DNA of 13,886 bases from CAYQAJ01 sp964415245. GTDB lineage: Bacteria > Planctomycetota > Planctomycetia > Pirellulales > Pirellulaceae. Positions 1 through 6,682 of the stretch are shown here, in pieces. Each line of letters starts with the position of its first letter. Positions within the stretch are counted from its first letter, which is position 1. The notes beneath the pieces were generated by a model. That model had not been told where the DNA came from. It ran no database searches and was given only the letters and a program-made list of their open reading frames with translations. The stretch lies in contig CAYQAJ010000132.1 of the NCBI GenBank assembly GCA_964415245.1, forward strand, positions 1-13,886, written 5' to 3'. A program made the translations under genes and the position numbers.

Positions 1-819
1 CAGCAGCATGAAGCAGCCGGTGCCGTAGGTGTTCTTGGCGCTGCCGGTCTCGAAGCACGCCTGGCCGAACGTGGCGGCTTGCTGGTCGCCGGCGCTGGCG
101 GCCACGCGGATCGGCCCCCCGAAGAGGTCCAGCTCGGTCTCGCCGAACACGTGGCTCGACGGGAGCACTTCGGGAAGCATCGCCCGGGGCACGTCGAGCA
201 GACGCAGCAGCTCGTCGTCCCAGTCGAGCGTGTGGATGTTGTAGAGCAGCGTGCGGCTGGCGTTGCTGGGGTCGGTGGCGTGGCAGCGTCCGCCCGTGAG
301 CCGCCAGATAAGGAAGCTGTCGATGGTGCCGAACAGCACGTCGCCCCGCTCGCCGCGCTCGCGCAGGCCATCGTGCGTATCGAGCAGGTGCTTGATCTTG
401 GTGCCGGAGAAGTAGGCGTCTACGACGAGGCCGGTCTTGGCGCGAAACACCGGCTCCAGCCCGTCGGCCTTCAGACGATCGCAAATGGGCGCACTGACGC
501 GGCTTTGCCACACGACGGCGTTGGCGACGGGCATGCCCGTGTGGCGATCCCAGAGAATGGTTGTTTCGCGCTGGTTGGTCACGCCCAGGGCGGCGATGTC
601 CTTGGCCGTGAGCGAGGCTCGCCGCAGGGCCGATTGGGCCACACCGATCTGCGACGACCAGATGTCCTCGCCGCTGTGCTCCACGTGGCCCGGGGCCGGC
701 AGGATCTGCGGGAACTCCTGCTGTGCGGCGGAAACGACCTGTCCGTCGTGCGAGAAGACGATCGCCCGGCTCGACGTGGTGCCTTGGTCCAGCGCGAGCA
801 CGTATTTTGGCTTGTTCAT
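1..819 (-). CDS. glpK: Glycerol kinase, N-terminal 273 residues (runs off the window)
   Basis: Phosphorylates glycerol to sn-glycerol 3-phosphate with ATP, in the cytoplasm, as the first step of glycerol catabolism. Translation from ATG at 819 starts MNKPKYVLALDQGTTSSRAI, the ATP-binding opening of FGGY sugar kinases. Residues line up without gaps with the E. coli numbering as I remember it: D11, R84-E85 in NQRETT, W104, Y136 in YFSGTK and catalytic-base D245 in AGDQQAA, so glycerol rather than another polyol is the expected substrate. The last visible residues are NTYGTGCFMLL; about 220 C-terminal residues lie outside the window. It is downstream of glpD on the same strand with a 107-bp gap made up entirely of a palindrome, so its ribosome-binding region is repeat sequence and no clear Shine-Dalgarno site is seen. 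Family assignment is essentially certain; operon membership with glpD is inferred. Confidence -1.
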   Translation of the reverse strand, partial: MNKPKYVLALDQGTTSSRAIVFSHDGQVVSAAQQEFPQILPAPGHVEHSGEDIWSSQIGVAQSALRRASLTAKDIAALGVTNQRETTILWDRHTGMPVANAVVWQSRVSAPICDRLKADGLEPVFRAKTGLVVDAYFSGTKIKHLLDTHDGLRERGERGDVLFGTIDSFLIWRLTGGRCHATDPSNASRTLLYNIHTLDWDDELLRLLDVPRAMLPEVLPSSHVFGETELDLFGGPIRVAASAGDQQAATFGQACFETGSAKNTYGTGCFMLL

Positions 820-934
820 GGGCGTGACGTGCCTATCCCCAAACCGTCGGGGACTGGCTCACTTTGCGGAGTCCGCGGAGCAAAGTGTGCCTGTCCCCTT
901 GTCCGGACGGTTTGGGGATAGGCACGTCACGCCC
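820..934. repeat. REP/BIME-like nested palindrome between glpD and glpK
   Basis: The outer arms 820-848 and 906-934 are a perfect 29-bp inverted repeat. Between them, 849-867 pairs with 880-898 (17 of 19 positions, mismatches only at 855/892 and 859/888), leaving a 12-nt centre (868-879) that contains the palindrome TCCGCGGA. Four copies of one head motif occur in alternating orientation: GTGCCTATCCCC (829-840), an inverted GGGGACTGGCTCAC (849-862), GTGCCTGTCCCC (887-898) and inverted GGGGATAGGCAC (914-925). This is the architecture of REP doublets (BIMEs) mobilised by REP-associated tyrosine transposases. No transposase gene is present here. The element contains the glpD stop codon (927-929) and ends one base before the glpK ATG. 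Confidence -1.
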
Positions 935-2696
935 CGCGCGACGGCTGCACCTGCTTGCCGTGGCGGGTCCGCAATCGCTCGCGGCAGGCCGACACTTCGT
1001 CTTCGACGCGGGCGGCGTCGATAAGTTGCTCTTCGACCATCAACCGGGCAAGATCGCGAAGCGTGCGCTCCGACAGCGACTGATCGTACAGCAACATCAG
1101 ACGCCGCTCAACCAAGTCGCTCAGGTGTTGCACCCACTCGCGGCGAAGCACGTGGCGGACGAAGGGGACGGGGAAGGGGAAGGGGGGGCGACCGGAATGA
1201 TCGGAGGATACGGCGCCGCCGCGATCGCGCTGGTCGCTCACGTCGCGCTCATCGCCGTCGTCGTGCGCCTTGCCGGAAGCCAACAGCGACTCCGCCTCGG
1301 TGCCGCAAAGCCTCCACACGGCCTGTACCTGCGCCAAGGGCACACCACTGCGCTCGCTCAGTTGTTCCTGTTGGGCGGCCCGTTGGGCTTCCTCGGCCGG
1401 ATACGAGTTGCCGCCGGGTAGTACGCGGTCGCGCGAATCGCGCTCGGGCTTTGCGTGTAGGCTTTCCAGCACTGCGGCCGCCGTTTGCTCCGCCACAAGC
1501 CGGGCGGTCGTGAGCTTGCCGCCGACAACAGAGAACAGCGGCACGGCGCACGAGTGCCGCTTAATCCGATGATCGCGGCTGGCCGCCGCCGGCGACGCAT
1601 TGGTGGCAGCGGCCAGCGGCCGCACGCCGCTATAGTGCATGTCGATGTGCCGCCGCGCAAGACCCACGTGCGGGAATACGCGGCGGGCGGCGCTCACCAG
1701 GTAGTCGAGCTCCTCGTCGCTGGCCACCGCCGTGCCCGGGTCGGCCTCGAACGGCAAGTCGGTGGTTCCCACCAGCGTGCCACCGCCAAAGGGCAGCAGG
1801 AACACAGGGCGGCCGTCCGGGGCCTCGGCATAAACGCCGCCCGAACCCCGCGCCTCGCGCAGCGGCTGATGGAAGCTGATGAAATGACTCCCCTTGGTGG
1901 GACCCAGGAGTCGCGGCGAGTCGATTTGCAAACGCTTAAGCGTTCGATCGACCCACGCACCGGTCGCGTTGACGACGGCCAACGGCTCGAACGTCAGCTC
2001 GGGTTCGCCGCGACGCGCCGGTCGCGACGAGTTAGCGTCGGGCTCGGCATGAATCACCGCGGTGCGGCCCTGAAGCATCGCGTTACGATACGTGAGCACG
2101 CGAAACCACAGTCCCTGCTCTTGTGCCAGGCGTCGGGCATCGTCGAGCAGCGCGATCACCAGTCGCTCAGGATAGTGAATCTGCGCATCGTGGTAGGCGC
2201 ACAGCCAACGAAACGTATCGGGATCGACCCGCGGCACGTCGGCGTCGCCGACGCGATGCACGCTGCGGCGCGGCAACGTGGAATCGGCTGCATAGCGGTC
2301 GTAGAGCCACATTCCCAGGCGAACAACCCACAGGCCGCGCGAGCGCGACGCGCCCCCGCAGCGCGATATGCCGGTCGCGCGCGCCGCCGCCTTGAGCAAT
2401 CCTCCCGTGCGACGCTCGACGGGAATGTACAGCCGCAGCGGTCGCACCAGATGCGGCGCGAGACGCAACAGTCGCGTCCGCTCGGCCAGTGACTCGCGGA
2501 CCAGCCCGTACTGGCCGTATTCGAGGTATCGCAGCCCGCCGTGAATCAGCCGCGAGGAGGCGGAAGTGGCGCCGCCCGCCACGTCGCTAGAATCGACCAC
2601 GCACACCGCCATGCCGTTCAGCACCAACTCGCGGGCAATGGCGGCGCCGTTGATGCCCCCGCCCAGAACGAGAATTGGCCGGGAAGACGCCTTCAT
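927..2696 (-). CDS. glpD: Glycerol-3-phosphate dehydrogenase (FAD-dependent)
   Basis: Oxidises glycerol 3-phosphate to dihydroxyacetone phosphate and passes electrons to the quinone pool from the inner face of the membrane. The 589-aa product begins with an FAD-binding Rossmann fold (GGGINGAA at about 12-19, ending in VVDSSD near 33-38), followed by the GlpD signature SSRLIHGGLRYLEYGQYGLV (48-67). The late region has the GlpD C-terminal helical domain (FVRHVLRREWVQHLSDLVER from 512). It is somewhat longer than most relatives because of an Asp/Arg/Ser/Pro-rich insert at about 477-507 with no counterpart I recognise. Upstream of the ATG there is no Shine-Dalgarno site, as is common in this phylum. 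The stop TGA at 929-927 lies inside the palindrome shared with the glpK upstream region. glpD then glpK on one strand suggests a glycerol operon; no glpF or regulator is visible. Confidence -1.
   Translation of the reverse strand: MKASSRPILVLGGGINGAAIARELVLNGMAVCVVDSSDVAGGATSASSRLIHGGLRYLEYGQYGLVRESLAERTRLLRLAPHLVRPLRLYIPVERRTGGLLKAAARATGISRCGGASRSRGLWVVRLGMWLYDRYAADSTLPRRSVHRVGDADVPRVDPDTFRWLCAYHDAQIHYPERLVIALLDDARRLAQEQGLWFRVLTYRNAMLQGRTAVIHAEPDANSSRPARRGEPELTFEPLAVVNATGAWVDRTLKRLQIDSPRLLGPTKGSHFISFHQPLREARGSGGVYAEAPDGRPVFLLPFGGGTLVGTTDLPFEADPGTAVASDEELDYLVSAARRVFPHVGLARRHIDMHYSGVRPLAAATNASPAAASRDHRIKRHSCAVPLFSVVGGKLTTARLVAEQTAAAVLESLHAKPERDSRDRVLPGGNSYPAEEAQRAAQQEQLSERSGVPLAQVQAVWRLCGTEAESLLASGKAHDDGDERDVSDQRDRGGAVSSDHSGRPPFPFPVPFVRHVLRREWVQHLSDLVERRLMLLYDQSLSERTLRDLARLMVEEQLIDAARVEDEVSACRERLRTRHGKQVQPSRGA
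1164..1188 (+). other. Potential G-quadruplex tract inside glpD
   Basis: Four G runs separated by two-base loops: GGGG at 1164-1167, 1170-1173 and 1176-1179, then seven G at 1182-1188. This meets the usual G4 pattern. It is on the template strand of glpD, so the mRNA carries C runs, read as the PPFPFPVP segment of GlpD (504-511). It forms one edge of the low-complexity insert. Folding in the cell is not shown. Confidence -1.
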
Positions 2697-2721
2697 GGGT
2701 GGCAGCAGGGGGTGTAGGGCG

Positions 2722-2952
2722 TCATGGGGCAGCCTGTTGCGCCGAAGGGCGGAACGGCAAAATCAATTTGCCGGCTAACAGGAATGTAATGGCAACCACG
2801 ACCAGCAACAATGCGCGTATTTGCACCCGTGCCGGTTTCGGGCACAATGGAACGTAGAGTTGTGTCCGCTTGGAAGGATGCGCCCCGTGGCGAACGATCG
2901 TCGGTGTCGCCAAAAGATGGATTCGACGCGTAGTTGAGGAATCGTCGGGCAT
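2722..2952 (-). CDS. Doubtful small ORF with one membrane-helix-like segment, upstream of glpD
   Basis: A 76-codon frame whose last 35 residues look like a single transmembrane segment with basic flanks (RALLLVVVAITFLLAGKLI, then a polar tail). It ends 25 bases before the glpD start and would be co-transcribed with it. The only ATG (2952) overlaps, on the opposite strand, the ATG of the secreted protein at 2951; alternative starts are TTG at 2847 (41 aa) or GTG at 2826 (34 aa). None has a visible Shine-Dalgarno site, and third-position G+C is lower than in the neighbouring genes. I do not recognise the protein. Chance hydrophobicity in the glpD leader is the main alternative. Confidence -1.
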   Translation of the reverse strand: MPDDSSTTRRIHLLATPTIVRHGAHPSKRTQLYVPLCPKPARVQIRALLLVVVAITFLLAGKLILPFRPSAQQAAP

Positions 2953-4090
2953 GAATTCACGGTCCCGCGCTGTCGCCGCAGCGCTCTTCGCTGCCGTGAC
3001 GCTTTTCGCCGCGCCGCTCACGCCGCACGACGCGCAGGCCCAAACTGTCGTGTGGAAGACGGGCGTCCAGCTTCGGCGGCAACTCGCCACGCCCATCAGC
3101 ATTCGCTGGTCGTCTCGGCCGCTACGCGACGGGCTGGTTAACCTCTCCACCCAATCCGGTATCCGTGTGGCCATGTTTCTCGACCGGCGGATCGATCCCG
3201 ATCAACGGGTCGACCTGGAAGTGCAAGATCGCCCCTTGGAAGAGGCCCTGCGCGAACTCGCCCGCTCGGCGCGGATGGGCGTGTGCCTGTTCGGGCCGGT
3301 GGCCTATTTCGGACCGGAGCAGACGACAAGCCGATTACCGACCCGCGCAGCCTTGCTGGCGGAGACCGTATCGAAGCTGGAGCCGGAGCCGCGGCGGAGT
3401 CTGGGGGCCGTTCGGGGCTGGCAATGGGATGAGCTGGCGACGCCGCGCGAGCTGGTCGAGCGGCTGGCGGAAGAGGCATCGGTCGAGATCGACGGGATCG
3501 ACCGCATCGAGCACGATCTGTGGCCCGCCGCCGACTTGCCGCCGCTTTCGTGGACCGACCGTTTGTCGCTGGTGCTGGCCGGGTTCGATCTGTCGTTCGA
3601 GATTCAGGACGGGGGCGCTCGTGTGGCACTGATCCCGATGCCCGAGGCGAGCACAGTCCGTCGCTCGTACACGCTCGTGGGGGAAATGGTCCAGAACGCG
3701 GAACGCATCGCCGCGCTGTTTCCTGACGTGCAGCAGGAGCGGACGGGGAATCGGCTGACGGTCGACGCCACGATGGAGCAGCACAAGGCGATCGGCCGGT
3801 TGCTGCGCGGCGAGCCACTCGACGACAAACCGGCAACGCCTCTGGATAAGCAGACCTACACCATCACGGCCGCCAACCAGTCGGTCGGGGCCATGGTGCG
3901 CCAACTGGCGGAGCGGATGGACGTCGAGGTGAAATTCGATCGCCGCACGTCGGCCGCACTACGGGTGAACGTCAGCATCGAACTCAAGGACGCCAGCTTC
4001 GATACCTTAATGCGCTCCGTGCTCGATCCCGCCGGACTGACGTACCGCCTGGAGGGGCGCACGCTCGAGATTCTTCCCGCCAAGCCGTAG
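2951..4090 (+). CDS. Exported protein with STN / secretin-N-like modules, no secretin barrel
   Basis: A 379-aa protein with a Sec signal peptide (basic start MNSRSR, hydrophobic 7-22, likely cleavage after AQA near 30). It contains repeated alpha/beta units resembling the STN/NO domain of secretins and TonB-dependent receptors: about 54-122 (RPLRDGLVNLSTQSGI, then LEEALRELARSARM), 160-228, and 302-376 (YTITAANQSVGAMVRQLAER to LEGRTLEIL). Between them, 238-286 resembles a secretin N1/N2 domain (aligning with patterns like NRLTVDATMEQHKAIGRLL). The protein stops right after the last unit, so the C-terminal pore domain of secretins is missing. A role as a periplasmic accessory or scaffold protein is inferred only. 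I chose ATG 2951 over the in-frame ATG at 2870 because it places the signal peptide at the N terminus; GAGGA lies 10 bases upstream. The gene converges with the receiver gene at 4104, with 13 bases between. Confidence -1.
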   Translation: MNSRSRAVAAALFAAVTLFAAPLTPHDAQAQTVVWKTGVQLRRQLATPISIRWSSRPLRDGLVNLSTQSGIRVAMFLDRRIDPDQRVDLEVQDRPLEEALRELARSARMGVCLFGPVAYFGPEQTTSRLPTRAALLAETVSKLEPEPRRSLGAVRGWQWDELATPRELVERLAEEASVEIDGIDRIEHDLWPAADLPPLSWTDRLSLVLAGFDLSFEIQDGGARVALIPMPEASTVRRSYTLVGEMVQNAERIAALFPDVQQERTGNRLTVDATMEQHKAIGRLLRGEPLDDKPATPLDKQTYTITAANQSVGAMVRQLAERMDVEVKFDRRTSAALRVNVSIELKDASFDTLMRSVLDPAGLTYRLEGRTLEILPAKP

Positions 4091-4103
4091 CGACCGGTGC
4101 GCC

Positions 4104-4514
4104 TCAATCCGCGTCGCCGTTCGCACCGGGCGTAGCATTCGCTAGCGGCACGGCGCCGCAGAATCGTCGTACCTTCTGTTGCAGCGTGTCGGCCGTGAAC
4201 GGCTTGACAATGTAGTCCGATACGCCCGCCTTAATGGCCTGCAAGACGCGCGACTTCTCCGACTCGGTGGTGACCATGATGACGGGCACGCTGCGGTTCA
4301 CCCGGCGGATTTCGCGAACGAGCGAGAGGCCGTCGCGGCCGGGCATGTTCCAGTTCGTCAGCACCAGGTCGAATCGGCTGGCTTGGAACAGGCTCAGCGC
4401 ATCGTCGCCGTCGGCCGCTTCAATTACCTCGAAGGGGCCCATGGCCGACAGCAGGCGAAGAATGATCTTTCGCATGGTGGCGGCGTCGTCGACGACGAGC
4501 ACGCGTTGTGACAT
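4104..4514 (-). CDS. CheY-like single-domain response regulator with Asn at the phosphoacceptor site
   Basis: A 136-aa stand-alone receiver domain. Visible landmarks: the acidic pair D9-D10 in RVLVVDD, TNWNMPGRDG at 53-62, the switch Thr in VTTES (T82/T83) and the invariant Lys K104 in YIVKPF. Normal receivers of this type read DWNMP; here the phosphoacceptor position 54 is Asn (codon AAC, 4355-4353), while every other catalytic landmark is kept. The expected consequence is loss of Asp phosphorylation and phosphorylation-independent signalling, although Asn deamidation cannot be excluded. There is no output domain; the short C-terminal tail after about 122 is low complexity. ATG 4514 fits the family start (MSQRVLVVDD); a GTG at 4544 would add ten residues. 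No histidine kinase or chemotaxis gene is nearby, so its partner is unknown. Confidence -1.
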   Translation of the reverse strand: MSQRVLVVDDAATMRKIILRLLSAMGPFEVIEAADGDDALSLFQASRFDLVLTNWNMPGRDGLSLVREIRRVNRSVPVIMVTTESEKSRVLQAIKAGVSDYIVKPFTADTLQQKVRRFCGAVPLANATPGANGDAD

Positions 4515-4545
4515 GGATCGATATTTAACGTCAGAGAGAGCCACA

Positions 4546-4587
4546 TGAATGCGGCGGCCAAGCGGAGCGCCGCGTGAATGCGGCGGC
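4546..4587. repeat. 13-bp direct repeat upstream of the receiver gene
   Basis: TGAATGCGGCGGC occurs at 4546-4558 and again at 4575-4587, a 29-bp spacing, just upstream (minus strand) of the receiver gene. This could be a pair of protein-binding sites or simple repeat drift; nothing decides between them. Confidence -1.
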
Positions 4588-4693
4588 TATCCATGAAAGA
4601 GTAGCATGATCGCCCGATGGGCGCTGCCCATATCTTTGGCGCCGTCGAACCAACTCGTGCCGGCGCCCTCGTCGCGACCGATGCGACCGCGCC

Positions 4694-4706
4694 GCGCCTC
4701 AGGCGC
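4694..4706 (-). terminator. Weak hairpin after the PHA-system gene
   Basis: GCGCC-TCA-GGCGC forms a 5-bp stem with a 3-nt loop about 20 bases beyond the minus-strand stop codon at 4727. A second perfect hairpin, ATGGGC-GCT-GCCCAT, lies at 4617-4631. Neither has a proper U tract, so intrinsic termination is only possible, not shown. Confidence -1.
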
Positions 4707-4726
4707 TTGCGGGGGAGCGCGGTGCG

Positions 4727-5029
4727 TCAGGCGAGGGCCTTTTCGAGCCCGTCGCGGATCGATTGCTCGATCTGCCCGCGGAAGGCGATCGCGGCAAAAG
4801 GAATGGTGCCGTCCATGAGCACGTGGTCCTCCTCGACCGTCATAATGCCGCTGATCTTCATGCCGAACGTGGTGAAGGAGAAATCCAGCTTGTGGTCGTT
4901 CCACTGGCCCTCTACATTCTTGACCTGATCCTTATACTTCTCGCGGACCGTGTCCAGAAACGACTCCAGCCGCTGGCGAGCGGCCTCCTGGCCAAGCTGG
5001 TGCGGTACTTTGGTGCTGAATCCTGGCAT
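4727..5029 (-). CDS. Putative polyhydroxyalkanoic acid system protein
   Basis: A 100-aa soluble protein starting MPGFSTKVPHQLGQEAARQR and containing DFSFTTFGMKISGIMTVEED and a C-terminal helix ending IRDGLEKALA. This matches my memory of the small putative polyhydroxyalkanoic acid system family (PHA_gran_rgn): an N-terminal helix with H-x-L-x-x-x-x-A-x-x-R, then a beta sheet shaped like a steroidogenic-acute-regulatory half-fold. Family members are linked to polyester granules in some proteobacteria, but in planctomycetes the role is not established. ATG 5029 is chosen over the longer open frame (to 5458) because of an AGGAG site six bases upstream and because the upstream frame is cross-strand to another gene. 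It is divergent from the gene at 5217 across a 187-bp shared promoter region. Confidence -1.
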   Translation of the reverse strand: MPGFSTKVPHQLGQEAARQRLESFLDTVREKYKDQVKNVEGQWNDHKLDFSFTTFGMKISGIMTVEEDHVLMDGTIPFAAIAFRGQIEQSIRDGLEKALA

Positions 5030-5035
5030 GGCGGG

Positions 5036-5040
5036 CTCCT
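5036..5040 (-). promoter_or_regulatory. Shine-Dalgarno site fixing the start of the PHA-system gene
   Basis: AGGAG on the minus strand, six bases before ATG 5029. It is one of only two strong ribosome-binding sites in the window and settles the start within a much longer open frame. Confidence -1.
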
Positions 5041-5085
5041 GCTGCCGGAGTGCAAGCCGGCGAAACCGCAAGCGTGGCGATACGG

Positions 5086-5091
5086 TATAAT
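5086..5091 (+). promoter_or_regulatory. Candidate -10 box for the gene at 5217
   Basis: A perfect TATAAT in otherwise G+C-rich DNA, in the divergent region, oriented towards the plus-strand gene and 125 bases from its ATG. The expected -35 position (about 5063-5068) reads AAACCG and does not match TTGACA, so the call is weak. Confidence -1.
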
Positions 5092-5125
5092 GGTGCGGCT
5101 GGGGAAAGTTTGCCAGTGGGCAGCA

Positions 5126-5151
5126 TGCCGCAGTTCTTGCCGTGCGGCAAG
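5126..5151 (+). other. Two overlapping, mutually exclusive hairpins in the leader of the gene at 5217
   Basis: TGCCGCA (5126-5132) pairs perfectly with TGCGGCA (5143-5149) around a 10-nt loop. CTTGCC (5136-5141) pairs perfectly with GGCAAG (5146-5151) around a 4-nt loop. The two stems share bases and cannot form together. They lie between the TATAAT box and the start codon, where alternative folding could matter. No known riboswitch class is recognised. Confidence -1.
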
Positions 5152-5216
5152 TGGGCTTTCGCACTGCAGCAACTTGGCGAAGAGGGGACCGTTTAGCGAT
5201 GGGGCGACGTTGATCC

Positions 5217-6407
5217 ATGGCTCGTAAGCATCGAGGCATTCTGGCGGCCGCTGTGCTCGGCGCACTGGGTGTCGCCGTGTTGGTCGTGGCGCTCAGGGTG
5301 TGGGCTACGTACGTGCCCGCCCCCGAAACTGCCTCGCGCGCAGGGCTGATGCGGTGGCTCGTGCTGCGCGACTTGGCGATGGAATCTCCCGAGACCCAAT
5401 TGGCGGTGCTCGAACGTGTCGAGCAGGAGTTGGAGCAAGAGACGGTCGTCACCGACACGGGCGATTCGTTGAGCCACGCGCAGCACCGCCAACTGTTGGA
5501 GAACGTCAGTTTTCTTAAGAGATACTGGTTCCAACAGCGGCTCGAGGAATACGCCCAGTGCCGCGAGTCGCAGCGCAGGAGATTCGTCCAGCAGCAGGTC
5601 GATAAACTGGCCGCCTGGTCGCGAGTCGACGCGTGGCTCGCATCTGCTCATGCCGATGATGCCGCGAGGTCGCCCGGTGACGGGGCCGATTCGCCGGTTG
5701 GCGGCCGCGCACCGAGTCTGATTTCGCAGGTCGAGACCTGGATCCAAGGGACGCCTGAGCCACAGCGGCCGATCGCTCGTCAAGCCGTGTGCGAGGGAGT
5801 AGTCTGCTGGCTGGCCACCGACGACCTGAGCGATTACGGCATGGATTCGCGGCGGCATCTCGCCCGTCGAATCGCCAACCATCTCGACGCCGGCAGGCGC
5901 GCCGACGAGTCGGCCAGCGGACTGACGCACCAGCAGCGCGTCCGGCTGGCGGCCAACGGCGAGCTGCTCTTGGAAGCGTGGCTCTACGACGAGAAGGATC
6001 GCTATTTCGCATTGCCGGCCGACAAGCGGCCCGCCCACGTCGACGAGTGCATCGACAGCTTTCTGCGGTGGGGCGTGCTGGAGCTGCTTGCCGAAGCGCC
6101 GTCCGCAACGCCCACCGCAGATTCACGCGCCCAAGCCGGCACCTCAGTCGGCACAGCCGGCAACTCGGCCCCAACGGGCGGCGCCGGCGCTGCAACCTCG
6201 TCCACGGCCATCGCGCCAGCTCCTCGGCGTACGCACGCCGAACTTGTCGCGGCCGGGCGAAAGCGATTTTTGTCGCTCGTCGACGAGTGGCTGCGTCGCG
6301 CCGATCCGGAGGACCGCCAAGAACTCCAGCAGTTGGTCGCCACGATCCAGCAGCGCATGCTGGTGCGACAACTCAGAGAGGCGATGCGCGCCTGGTCCGG
6401 AAGCTGA
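5217..6407 (+). CDS. Membrane-anchored protein of unknown function
   Basis: A 396-aa protein with a basic start (MARKHR) and one hydrophobic helix at about 7-27, so it is probably anchored in the cytoplasmic membrane with the rest outside; a signal peptide is the alternative. The following region is charged and helical, for example AVLERVEQELEQE (63-75) and YWFQQRLEEYAQCRESQRRR (102-121). Residues about 299-340 are an Ala/Thr/Ser/Gly/Pro-rich linker (SVGTAGNSAPTGGAGAATSS), followed by a helical tail of about 55 residues (ELVAAGRKRFLSLVDEWLRR onwards). I recognise no family or catalytic motif; the style is typical of planctomycete-specific proteins. The ATG is preferred because it puts the hydrophobic helix at the N terminus; only weak G-rich sequence precedes it. 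Confidence -1.
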   Translation: MARKHRGILAAAVLGALGVAVLVVALRVWATYVPAPETASRAGLMRWLVLRDLAMESPETQLAVLERVEQELEQETVVTDTGDSLSHAQHRQLLENVSFLKRYWFQQRLEEYAQCRESQRRRFVQQQVDKLAAWSRVDAWLASAHADDAARSPGDGADSPVGGRAPSLISQVETWIQGTPEPQRPIARQAVCEGVVCWLATDDLSDYGMDSRRHLARRIANHLDAGRRADESASGLTHQQRVRLAANGELLLEAWLYDEKDRYFALPADKRPAHVDECIDSFLRWGVLELLAEAPSATPTADSRAQAGTSVGTAGNSAPTGGAGAATSSTAIAPAPRRTHAELVAAGRKRFLSLVDEWLRRADPEDRQELQQLVATIQQRMLVRQLREAMRAWSGS

Positions 6408-6475
6408 AGGCAATGGCTGCGGCCCGCGCGCACTCGGCGACTCGCTCGCTTGCGGAGTTACGGCCGCGAGCGGCG

Positions 6476-6682
6476 TCACGGCTCGTTGTCGTCGAAGCAC
6501 TGTCGGTCGCTTGGATGCCACAGCGGCAGGCCGCGCTCGACCCGCTCCGCCAGAATGGCCAGCTTTTCGTCTGTGCCCGGCAACGCACCTGTCGCGTCGT
6601 ATTCCGACTTCGTTGCTTCCTCGGGTTCAAAATCCCAAATGCCGTCCTTGATGGCTTCCAGCACTGATGTGGGGCCCAACAT
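6476..6682 (-). CDS. Small conserved-looking protein of unknown function (68 aa)
   Basis: A 68-aa, acidic, soluble protein: MLGPTSVLEAIKDGIWDFEP at the start, then a helical DEKLAILAERVERGLPLWHP (38-57) and an acidic tail. The phrase GLPLWHP preceded by a charged helix is familiar to me from short planctomycete proteins, but I cannot name a function. GAGGG lies nine bases before the ATG. It is on the same strand as mfnB, 189 bases downstream of it, so read-through co-expression is possible. The opposite-strand frame through this region is not convincing as a gene. Confidence -1.
   Translation of the reverse strand: MLGPTSVLEAIKDGIWDFEPEEATKSEYDATGALPGTDEKLAILAERVERGLPLWHPSDRQCFDDNEP

Noticed and set aside
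79..921. Long plus-strand open frame over the start of the window
   Set aside because: It is antisense to glpK, whose minus-strand translation is unmistakable; G+C-rich codon bias keeps the opposite strand open.
820..934. glpD-glpK palindrome as a simple intrinsic terminator
   Set aside because: The stem is far longer than a terminator, is followed by no U tract, and its repeated head motif in alternating orientation fits a REP-type repeat better.
1485..2492. 335-codon plus-strand open frame
   Set aside because: Antisense to glpD, rich in Arg/Ala/Gln/His, no recognisable domain.
5030..5458. N-terminal extension of the PHA-system protein to 5458
   Set aside because: The family start and a good AGGAG site are at 5029, and the extension overlaps the divergent gene at 5217.
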